NCBI RefSeq assembly: GCF_951230155.1
Contig: NZ_CATNVD010000009.1
Span: forward strand, 1-64,000
Reading direction: 5' to 3'
Source: Parablautia sp. Marseille-Q6255
GTDB taxonomy: Bacteria > Bacillota > Clostridia > Lachnospirales > Lachnospiraceae
Length of the DNA: 64,000 nucleotides
Shown: piece by piece, positions 17,251-24,667 of the stretch
Layout of the letters: each line of letters starts with the position of its first letter
How positions within the stretch are numbered: position 1 is the stretch's first letter
Program-made: the position numbers and the translations under genes
The notes under the pieces: generated by a model
What the model saw: the letters and a program-made list of their open reading frames with translations, nothing else
Databases searched by the model: none
What the model was told of the DNA's origin: nothing

Positions 17251-18243
17251 ATGAAGAAAATTATGAATCAGGCAGAAAATTATACAGATGAGATGCTTAG
17301 AGGGATTTATGCAGTGCATAAAGATCAGGTGAAATGTGCTGCCGGAGACCTTCGGTGTTACTGTACTGCTAAAAAGGTTCCGGGTAAAGTAGCGATTATT
17401 ACAGGGGGAGGAAATGGCCATCTGCCCTTATTCTTAGGCTATGTGGGGGATGGAATGCTGGATGGCTGCGGCGTGGGAGATGTATTTCAGTCTCCCTCTG
17501 GAAAACAGATTTATCATATTACAAAAGAGGTGGAAGCAGGGGCAGGAGCGCTGTATCTGTATGGCAACTATACGGGAGACGTCATGGTATTTGATGATGC
17601 TGCAGAGCGGTGTGAGATGGATGATATTGAAACACGCAGTATTGTTGGCGCCGATGATGTAAACAGCAGTCAGGATGTAACTGTGCGCCGAGGTGTGGCA
17701 GGTATCTTCTTTATGTATAAAGCAGCGGGAGCGAAGGCCAGAGCCATGGGCACTTTGGATGAAGTGCTGGCAGCTGCCCAGAAAGCAAAGGATGCTACCC
17801 GCACAGTCGGATTTGCTTTAACGCCTTGTATCATTCCGGAAAAAGGGGTTCCTAATTTTGAGCTTGGTGAAAACGAGATGGCTATGGGGATGGGAATCCA
17901 CGGAGAGCCGGGGATTTGGAATGGTCCGGTCAAAACGGCAGATGAAATAGCGAAGGAGAGCTGTGATACGATATTAAAGGATATGCCCGTAGAGAAAGGA
18001 AGTCAGGTAGCGCTTTTGATCAACGGGCTTGGAAGCACACCGCTGGATGAGCAGTATATTCTGGCGAACAGTGTGATGGAATATCTGAAAGAAAAAGGCA
18101 TCACGGTTTATCGTACCTGGGTGGGAGAATACGCTACAAGCATGGAAATGGCGGGCGCGTCTGTGTCTATTTGTAAGGTAGATGAGGAACTCAAGGGCTG
18201 GCTTGATGAACCGGTAAATACGCCATTTTATAAGCAGGTGTAA
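17251..18243 (+). CDS. dhaK: dihydroxyacetone kinase subunit DhaK-like
   Basis: Substrate-binding subunit of a dihydroxyacetone-type kinase, 330 residues. The ATG at 17251 has GGAGGG 7 bases upstream; a GTG at 17236 overlaps that site. It carries TGGGNGHLPLFLGYVGDGML (H57 contacts substrate), GNYTGDVMVFDDAAE, RRGVAG, and H217 in MGIHGEPGIW, the residue that binds the substrate carbonyl covalently in the family. Paired with the DhaL gene 11 bases downstream. In this sugar-acid cluster the true substrate may be a triose or tetrose such as glyceraldehyde or erythrulose. Confidence 0.9.
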   Translation: MKKIMNQAENYTDEMLRGIYAVHKDQVKCAAGDLRCYCTAKKVPGKVAIITGGGNGHLPLFLGYVGDGMLDGCGVGDVFQSPSGKQIYHITKEVEAGAGALYLYGNYTGDVMVFDDAAERCEMDDIETRSIVGADDVNSSQDVTVRRGVAGIFFMYKAAGAKARAMGTLDEVLAAAQKAKDATRTVGFALTPCIIPEKGVPNFELGENEMAMGMGIHGEPGIWNGPVKTADEIAKESCDTILKDMPVEKGSQVALLINGLGSTPLDEQYILANSVMEYLKEKGITVYRTWVGEYATSMEMAGASVSICKVDEELKGWLDEPVNTPFYKQV

Positions 18244-18254
18244 GGAGGCAGAAA

Positions 18255-18893
18255 ATGGAAAAAGTGACAGTAAAAGAGCTTCCGGAGCTGTTTGGGACAA
18301 TTGCAGTGAAATTTGAAGAAAATGCAGAGCTGCTTTGTGAAATGGACAGTAAGATGGGTGACGGGGATCTGGGTCTGACTATGAAAAAAGGCTTTGGCGG
18401 ACTTCCTGAGATTATCCGGACAATGGAGGAAGAGAACTTTTCCAGAAAACTCCGTAAAGCCGGAATGGAAATGACAGATTTAGTTCCATCTACTATGGGA
18501 ATGCTGATGGGAACAGGCATTTCTTTCGGCGGAAAGGCACTGGGGGAAAAGTCAGAATTAGACGGAGAAGGTCTGGTTTTGTTCCTGGAAGGCTTTTGTT
18601 CCGGGATTGTGAAACGGGGCAAATGTGCGGAAGGCGACCGGACAGTTCTGGACTGTTTTGCGCCTGCGGCGAAAAAGGCGAGAGCTTTGCTGGAGGAAGA
18701 GAAGGGCGCATCCTTGAAGATGATTTGTGAGGCTGCCCTGGAAGGTGCCAAGGAAGGTGTAGAAGCGACCAAAAATATGGTTCCAAAGTTTGGTAAAGCT
18801 GCAGTCCATGCAAATATAGCTTATGGAGTGGCTGACCAGGGGGCTGTGGCAGGACTTATTATGATAGAAGGAATGGCAGACTATATATTATAA
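18255..18893 (+). CDS. dhaL: dihydroxyacetone kinase ADP/ATP-binding subunit DhaL-like
   Basis: Nucleotide-binding subunit of 212 residues. The metal-binding aspartates D31, D36 and D38 lie in MDSKMGDGDLGLTM, followed by GMLMGTGISFGG and the GDRTVLDCFAPA motif. It transfers phosphate to the ketose held by DhaK. No DhaM phosphotransfer subunit is encoded here, so the pair either uses ATP directly or borrows a distant DhaM. It is the last gene of the cluster before the terminator at 18911-18957. Confidence 0.9.
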   Translation: MEKVTVKELPELFGTIAVKFEENAELLCEMDSKMGDGDLGLTMKKGFGGLPEIIRTMEEENFSRKLRKAGMEMTDLVPSTMGMLMGTGISFGGKALGEKSELDGEGLVLFLEGFCSGIVKRGKCAEGDRTVLDCFAPAAKKARALLEEEKGASLKMICEAALEGAKEGVEATKNMVPKFGKAAVHANIAYGVADQGAVAGLIMIEGMADYIL

Positions 18894-18910
18894 ATAATAG
18901 AGCAGTAGAA

Positions 18911-18957
18911 AAAAAGGATCCTCTCAAATGCCGGAACAGGTACTTGAGGGGATTTTT
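18911..18957 (+). terminator. terminator closing the sugar-acid cluster; right copy of flanking repeat
   Basis: GGATCCTCTCAAATGCC and GGTACTTGAGGGGATTTTT form a stem followed by T5. About 40 bases here match the rpsR terminator at roughly 80%, including an exact 18-base block (18944-18961 and 9843-9860). Confidence 0.8.
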
Positions 18958-18970
18958 AGATTTGAAGAAA

Positions 18971-19009
18971 TACTCATAATACTCATAACACGAATATAAA
19001 TACTCATAA
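18971..19009. repeat. three TACTCATAA repeats upstream of the adhesin promoter
   Basis: TACTCATAA occurs at 18971-18979, 18980-18988 and 19001-19009, the first two in tandem and the third 21 bases on. They end 7 bases before the -35 box at 19016, the usual place for an activator. Confidence 0.55.
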
Positions 19010-19015
19010 TATATA

Positions 19016-19044
19016 TTGAAATATCACAAAAAGTATGTTATAAT
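19016..19044 (+). promoter_or_regulatory. promoter of the large adhesin gene
   Basis: TTGAAA (19016-19021), 17 bases, TATAAT (19039-19044). A leader of about 150 bases follows before the start codon. Confidence 0.75.
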
Positions 19045-19197
19045 CAATGCAACATCTGAAGACCTTCTGGCGTTCGCCAATATTCCCTGTATTTCAGAAG
19101 TAAACAGTATGCAACATAAAACAGATCAAGGAAAGCACATTCCACCTGTATGCAGCGGGTGGATCAGTGAAAAGCAGTCAAAGCAAAAGGAGTATTT

Positions 19198-22100
19198 ATG
19201 AGATTTTCAAAAAACTGGAAAAGACCAGGTGTATGGTGTATGCTCTGTATCATTTTATTTTTGCATGTCGGGAGCGGGTATCTGGCAGCAGAACTGCCGG
19301 GAAAGAGGGAGCTGGGCGCATCAGTGACACAGCAGCAGACTCCAGAGACAGGGGCGCAGCTGTCAGAGACAGAGACACCGTTATCAGAGAGAGAAACACA
19401 GGAGACAGAGCCATTGTCCTCTGAAATGGAGACACAGGAGCCGGAAACGGAAACACTGCCATCCGAAATGGAGACACAGGAGCCGGAGACGGAGACATCG
19501 TCCTCCGAAATGGAAACACAGGAGCCGGAGACAGAGCCGTCATCCTCTGAAATGGAAACAGCGGGGACACAGACAGAGGAAACGCAGACAGAGGATACAG
19601 AGAAACAGGAGATGGAAGAGGAAGAGACGCAGACACAGGCAGGAGAGGAGGCGCCGGAAGCATCGGAGGAAGAGACGCCTGAAGATGAGGAAACACAGAC
19701 GGAAGAGGCGTGGACACAGGAGAGTAAACCGCAGGACAGCGGGACGGAGGCCGGGGATGAAGCGGAGACAGAAAAAAACCAGACAGAAGAGGGTGAGACA
19801 GATACAGATATGGAGACGGAGACAGAAGAGAGTGAATCAGCATATACAGAGCTCTGGAGGGACGGTGCGTTCAGACGGGCGGGCCGGATGGCGCGGTCGG
19901 GAGCTGCAAATCCAGTCGTAAAAAGGGATAATTCTCTGATCTTTACGTATCTGGAGTATCCCTGCTATTTTAAATATGTAACAAAGCATGGAATGGATAC
20001 CGGGGGAAAGACGGTAGCGGCTTATTGTGTTTATAATACGTTGGAAGCACCGGAAAAGGAACCGTATCGTCCGACTGGAGACGGTGCATTTTCCAAAGAG
20101 ATCACGTATTGCCTGTATAACGGCTGCCGTTACAGAGGAGAGACGGCGCACAGGAAAAAGTATTCTGTCGGTGACTGGAAGAAGGACTATTATATTACCC
20201 AGGTAGCGATCCATATTATCAATCATCAGCAGGGAAGAGAAAGCTCGATCGAGGATGCACTGCGGCCTTCAAAAGATACCGAGGTTTATAAAAAGATCAT
20301 GAAGCTGGTCGAGGATGCGTATGCGGATACGGAGCTGGTGGGAAACGGCACGAATCAGAGCAAGGAAGTGACCTTTACGGTAGCGCCGCAGACGCAGGCA
20401 CAGTGGCACCAGGAGAGTGACGGTACATGGAGGACGGCAGAGGATTACGTATGTGAGACGCCGTATCCCGGGCGTATTCTTTCTGCGGTTAAAGCGCTGG
20501 AGAGCGGGACGCCGCAGGGGATTTCACTGATTGAAAAGGAGCCGGGAAATCCCTGTTCTGCATTCTATTTTCGGGCAACAGATCAGGCATATCGGAAAAT
20601 TGTCCGGGAGAAGCTCACAGTACGCGCGGCAGTTACGGTGACCGCGCAGGAGTATGGTGGCTGGTGGTATGAGCCTGTAGATGACAGCAAGAAGTGGCAG
20701 GCTGTCACGTATCTGGCGCTGGAACCGGTAAAAAAGGGGAAACGGCCAGTGGTATCGGCGAGTGCACATGCGTCTTATTTTGACGTGTGTATTTTGAAGA
20801 AGGATGATAAAAGTAAAAAGACGCTGCAGGGAGCAGTATATGGTCTGTATCGTGATGAAGCCTGCACGGGGCTTGTCGCACAGTTTCCGGCAACAGGCAA
20901 GGATGGAAGAGCAGAGCTTGGACAGATTTTGTGCGAACAGGATACTTATTATGTTAAAGAAATTACACCGCCTGCAGGATACTGTGTGAATAAGAAAGTA
21001 TATCCGGTCTCTTCTGATAAGAGCCGGGTGGAGGTGACGGTGTGGGATCAGGCGCAGATGGCAGAAATTATCCTGAAAAAGACTGACAGTGATACTGGAA
21101 AGCCTGTCCCACAGGGAGATGCTTCGCTTGAGGGAGCACGGTATGGCGTATATGCAAGAGAGAATATTATCCATCCGGATGGCAGTACAGGAGTTTTATT
21201 TTCAAAAGGAGAGCAGGCGGCAGTTTTGCAGACCGGGGAGAATGGTACTGCACAGGCAGGTGGGCTGTATCCGGGCAGATATTATTTAAAGGAGATCACA
21301 GCTCCGCAGGGCTATGAGAAGGACCAGAAGGAATATGACCTGGATCTGCTTCCGGACGGAGGAAAGGTGCCGGTGATCCGCCGGGAAGTGACCGTAAAGG
21401 AGCAGGTGAAAAAACAGGCGTTTCAGATTATAAAACGGTCCGATCAGGGAAATGCCAGTCCGGAAGCGCTGTCGGGCGCCGGTTTTACGGTATGGATGAT
21501 TTCTGATCTTTTGCACAAGGGAGAACAGGGATACGATACATCCGGCGCAGATCCCGTGGTAATCGGGCCGAAAGGAGAGACAGAGCTTTTTACAGATGAG
21601 AAAGGATATCTGTGTACAATCCCGCTGCCATATGGCAGATATCTGGTCCGTGAGACGACCGTACCGGCTGATCACAGCCCGGTAAAGGATTTTCAGGTAA
21701 CAATTTCGGAGCATTCGCCGCAGGAGCCGCAGCCCTGGCTGATCCTGCTTGATAAGAGTCTGATGGCCCGGCTGAAAATCATAAAAAAGGATGCGCATAC
21801 AGGCAGGCCGGTGCTGACCGCCGGGGCGGAATTTATTGTGACAGACCGCAGAAGCGGGGAGCGTATCGAGCAGACCACCTCTTATCCAGAGCATAAGGTA
21901 CATACATCGTTTTTTACAAATGAAGAAGGATTTCTCATACTCCCACAGGCGTTGCCGCCTGGAGAATACCGGATTGAGGAAATCACAGCCCCGGAAGGAT
22001 ACATCCGAAATCCTGAGCCGATCGATTTTGAGATACACTCTGATACGGCATTTCAACAGGATGCGGATAACGGAGGGCTGATTGTGGAAAAAGAATGCCT

Positions 22101-23571
22101 AAATGAGCCGGTATGTGGAAAAATCAAGATTAAAAAATATGGAGAGCGGCTGTCATCCTGCCAGGAGGGAGCGTTTCTGTTTGAAAGAGCACAGTTGCCT
22201 GCGGTAGAGTTTGAGATCCTGGCGGCTGAAAATATTCTGGATTCAGAAAAAGAAATCATATTTGAAAAGGGCGTGCTTGTCGAAGAGCTTGTGACAGACG
22301 AGGAGGGGTGCGCAGTGTCACAGGAGCTGCCGCTTGGTACTTACCTTGTGCGGGAAAAACAGGCGCCTGATGGTTTCATTACCGATCAGCAGGGTGTGGA
22401 GGTAAAGCTCCAATATAAGGATCAGGAAACCGGGATCGTGATGGCAGAGATTGATTATGAGAACGTGAGACAGAAGATACAGATAAAAGTGATCAAGAGA
22501 GACAGACAGTCCGATAAGCTGCTTTTTGGCGCAGGATTTGGCCTGTATGCAGGAGAGGATATAAAAAATGCAAAAGGGGATGTGATTGTAAAAAAGGATC
22601 AGAAGCTTGCTGAATGCACAACGGATCAACAGGGCGAGGGGAGATTTTCGATCGATCTTCCGCATGGCAGATATTATATCCGGGAAGAAAGAGCGCCGGA
22701 AGGCTATGTAAATGAGCATGAAGTGAGAGAGGTAGATGTTACGGAGTGCGACGGCGTTACAGCTGTGATAGAGAAAGAGCTGCTGTTTGGCAATACGAGT
22801 ACGCAGATACAGATCAGCAAAACGGATATTACAGACGGAGCGGAGATTACAGGTGCAAAACTGGAGATCCGTGATGAGCAGGGAAAAATCGTGGAGCAGT
22901 GGGTTTCTGAAAGCAGGCCGCACCAGATCCGCGGACTTGAGAAGGGCAGGACGTATACGCTGACGGAGACGCAGGCGCCGGAGGGCTATTTGATCGCAGA
23001 GACGATTACCTTTAAAGTAGAGGATACAGGGGAGATACAGAAGGTACGGATGGAGGATGCGCGTGCCAGAGGAAAGCTTTTTATAGAGAAGAAGGATAAA
23101 GACAGCGGGAAGCCGCTGGCGGGCGCAGTATTTGAGCTGCGGACCGATACCGGGGATCTGGTGGAAGAGCTGACGACCAATCAGGCTGGAAAGGCAGAAA
23201 GTCAGCTGCTGGAGATCGCCGGCTTTGAAAACGGTGTCTGCAAAGATCCTGTTTCTTATATCCTTCGGGAGAGTGTGCCGCCGGACGGATATCTTCTGGA
23301 CGAGACGGAGTATCCTGTTATTTTCACGTATGCAAATGGACAGACTCCTGTTGTAGAAGTACATAAGGAGCTCCTCAATGAGGCAGAGCCACAGGAAACA
23401 GAAACAGAGAGTGAGACAGAAAAAACGCCAAAGGCTCCCGGGCCACAGTCACCTTCTCCAAAAACGGGAGATGACACAAATCTGGCCGGGCTGCTCATGG
23501 CTTTGGTTCTCTCGGCAGGTATCGCTGCAGTACTGATCAGATTTCGCACGAAGCTCAGGGGAAAAAGCTGA
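19198..23571 (+). CDS. large cell-wall-anchored thioester adhesin with CnaB/SpaA repeats
   Basis: Surface protein of 1457 residues. Residues 1-31 are a signal peptide. Residues 40-215 are a Thr/Glu-rich stalk containing 14-residue repeats. Residues about 225-370 resemble a thioester (TQXA-type) domain, with C277 in VAAYCVYN and Q335 in YYITQVAIH as the probable thioester pair able to bond host surfaces. About seven or eight SpaA/CnaB beta domains follow, each with endings like YYLKEITAPQGYE, APEGYIRNPEP or APEGYVNEHE. The C-terminus is a sorting signal SPKTG at about 1421, a hydrophobic helix and RTKLRGKS. It probably mediates host attachment. It stands alone, without a dedicated class C or A sortase nearby. 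Confidence 0.92.
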   Translation: MRFSKNWKRPGVWCMLCIILFLHVGSGYLAAELPGKRELGASVTQQQTPETGAQLSETETPLSERETQETEPLSSEMETQEPETETLPSEMETQEPETETSSSEMETQEPETEPSSSEMETAGTQTEETQTEDTEKQEMEEEETQTQAGEEAPEASEEETPEDEETQTEEAWTQESKPQDSGTEAGDEAETEKNQTEEGETDTDMETETEESESAYTELWRDGAFRRAGRMARSGAANPVVKRDNSLIFTYLEYPCYFKYVTKHGMDTGGKTVAAYCVYNTLEAPEKEPYRPTGDGAFSKEITYCLYNGCRYRGETAHRKKYSVGDWKKDYYITQVAIHIINHQQGRESSIEDALRPSKDTEVYKKIMKLVEDAYADTELVGNGTNQSKEVTFTVAPQTQAQWHQESDGTWRTAEDYVCETPYPGRILSAVKALESGTPQGISLIEKEPGNPCSAFYFRATDQAYRKIVREKLTVRAAVTVTAQEYGGWWYEPVDDSKKWQAVTYLALEPVKKGKRPVVSASAHASYFDVCILKKDDKSKKTLQGAVYGLYRDEACTGLVAQFPATGKDGRAELGQILCEQDTYYVKEITPPAGYCVNKKVYPVSSDKSRVEVTVWDQAQMAEIILKKTDSDTGKPVPQGDASLEGARYGVYARENIIHPDGSTGVLFSKGEQAAVLQTGENGTAQAGGLYPGRYYLKEITAPQGYEKDQKEYDLDLLPDGGKVPVIRREVTVKEQVKKQAFQIIKRSDQGNASPEALSGAGFTVWMISDLLHKGEQGYDTSGADPVVIGPKGETELFTDEKGYLCTIPLPYGRYLVRETTVPADHSPVKDFQVTISEHSPQEPQPWLILLDKSLMARLKIIKKDAHTGRPVLTAGAEFIVTDRRSGERIEQTTSYPEHKVHTSFFTNEEGFLILPQALPPGEYRIEEITAPEGYIRNPEPIDFEIHSDTAFQQDADNGGLIVEKECLNEPVCGKIKIKKYGERLSSCQEGAFLFERAQLPAVEFEILAAENILDSEKEIIFEKGVLVEELVTDEEGCAVSQELPLGTYLVREKQAPDGFITDQQGVEVKLQYKDQETGIVMAEIDYENVRQKIQIKVIKRDRQSDKLLFGAGFGLYAGEDIKNAKGDVIVKKDQKLAECTTDQQGEGRFSIDLPHGRYYIREERAPEGYVNEHEVREVDVTECDGVTAVIEKELLFGNTSTQIQISKTDITDGAEITGAKLEIRDEQGKIVEQWVSESRPHQIRGLEKGRTYTLTETQAPEGYLIAETITFKVEDTGEIQKVRMEDARARGKLFIEKKDKDSGKPLAGAVFELRTDTGDLVEELTTNQAGKAESQLLEIAGFENGVCKDPVSYILRESVPPDGYLLDETEYPVIFTYANGQTPVVEVHKELLNEAEPQETETESETEKTPKAPGPQSPSPKTGDDTNLAGLLMALVLSAGIAAVLIRFRTKLRGKS
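19417..19560 (+). repeat. in-frame 42-base tandem repeat in the adhesin stalk
   Basis: Three full and one partial copies of a 42-base unit encode SEMETQEPETE plus three linker residues (residues 75-121). Copy number could change by slippage, altering stalk length. Confidence 0.85.
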
Positions 23572-23710
23572 AGTTTACTGATTTTTAAGGATTCCAGATG
23601 GTGTTATTAGGTGAAATGACTGGATTGCTGAAACGATATGTGGTATAAAAGAGATGTTGGCAGGTATGAAGCCAGCTGATATACCGAAGAGAATCAGGAG
23701 GCAGAAGATT

Positions 23711-24394
23711 GTGGAAAATATATTTAGTCTGATAGAAGAGCCGCCGTATATAAAAATGCTTGAGACAGGGAAAAGATATCAGGAGCTTATGAATCGCTAC
23801 CGCTGTGCGATCATGGAGGTAGAGACGAAGCTGAACGTATTAAATCTGGAGTTTTCCCTTCATTATGACAGAAATCCGTTTGAATCGATCGAGAGCAGGC
23901 TGAAAACACCGCGCAGCATTATTGAGAAGCTAAAGAAAAAGGGAATCCCTTTTAATGAGGAAACGCTGGAGCGAAGCATTGAAGAAAATCTTTATGATGT
24001 GGCAGGGCTCCGTGTGATCTGTGCATTTCAGGAGGATATTTATCATCTGGCAGATCTGCTGGTACAGCAGGATGACATTACCCTGATCCGGACAAAGGAT
24101 TATATTAAGAATCCAAAGCCAAACGGTTACCGGAGCCTCCATCTGATCCTGGAAATCCCGATTTTCTTAAAAGAGGGAAAGACGATGATGAAGGTGGAGG
24201 TGCAGTTCCGTACGATCGCAATGGACTTCTGGGCAAGTGTGGATCACAGGCTGCGTTATAAGAAGGATCTTCCGAATGAGGCAGAGATCCTGGAGAAGCT
24301 GAGAAATTGCGCAACAGTGATCGCAGGGCTTGACGAGGAGATGCAGCAGATACGGACCATGATTGAGCAGAGTGAAGAAGACGGAGCCGTCTGA
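23711..24394 (+). CDS. small alarmone synthetase, RelA/SpoT synthetase domain (RelQ/RelP type)
   Basis: Cytoplasmic (p)ppGpp synthetase of the short family, 227 residues from the GTG at 23711. This start has AGGAGG nine bases upstream; an ATG at 23654 would add 19 residues without a ribosome site. Key motifs are RLKTPRSIIEKLKKKGI (ATP-binding basic patch), DVAGLRVICAF, KPNGYRSLHLIL and VEVQFRTIAMDFWASVDHRLRYK. There is no HD hydrolase, TGS or ACT domain. It has its own region after the adhesin gene, ending at a terminator. Confidence 0.92.
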   Translation: MENIFSLIEEPPYIKMLETGKRYQELMNRYRCAIMEVETKLNVLNLEFSLHYDRNPFESIESRLKTPRSIIEKLKKKGIPFNEETLERSIEENLYDVAGLRVICAFQEDIYHLADLLVQQDDITLIRTKDYIKNPKPNGYRSLHLILEIPIFLKEGKTMMKVEVQFRTIAMDFWASVDHRLRYKKDLPNEAEILEKLRNCATVIAGLDEEMQQIRTMIEQSEEDGAV

Positions 24395-24414
24395 GGCAGG
24401 CGCTTCATATACAG

Positions 24415-24457
24415 AAGGCAGAGAGCGTGCGGGTGATCGTACTTTCTCTGCTTTTTG
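24415..24457 (+). terminator. terminator after the alarmone synthetase gene
   Basis: GGCAGAGAG and CTCTGC form a stem with a loop of about 20 bases, followed by TTTTTG. Confidence 0.6.
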
Positions 24458-24626
24458 TTTGGAACAGCTGATTCAAGCTGGCGGTTGAACGGTTTCCTTT
24501 TTAACGCGATATATCCTCTTTTCTATCTCTTTAAATTGTGATACAATAGGAATACTTGGCAAAGGATTTCCTGGCCTGCAAAGACAGATACAAAGATACT
24601 TCATGAGCCAGAATACAGTAAGTGAT

Positions 24627-24645
24627 GATCGCGTCTGACGCGATC
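24627..24645. promoter_or_regulatory. perfect palindrome just upstream of the gdpP-type gene
   Basis: GATCGCGTC-T-GACGCGATC is a perfect 9-1-9 inverted repeat ending 22 bases before the ATG at 24668. It could be an operator or a hairpin affecting translation. Confidence 0.45.
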
Positions 24646-24667
24646 AATAGAAGAAATGGAGATAGCT

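Noticed and set aside
18971-19009. CRISPR array or origin iterons
   Set aside because: Only three 9-base repeats with no spacers, no cas genes, and no AT-rich unwinding or replication gene.
19250-19843. Long open frame opposite the adhesin stalk
   Set aside because: It is the antisense of the Thr/Glu repeat codons, giving a Ser/Pro/Leu-rich artefact without a start context.
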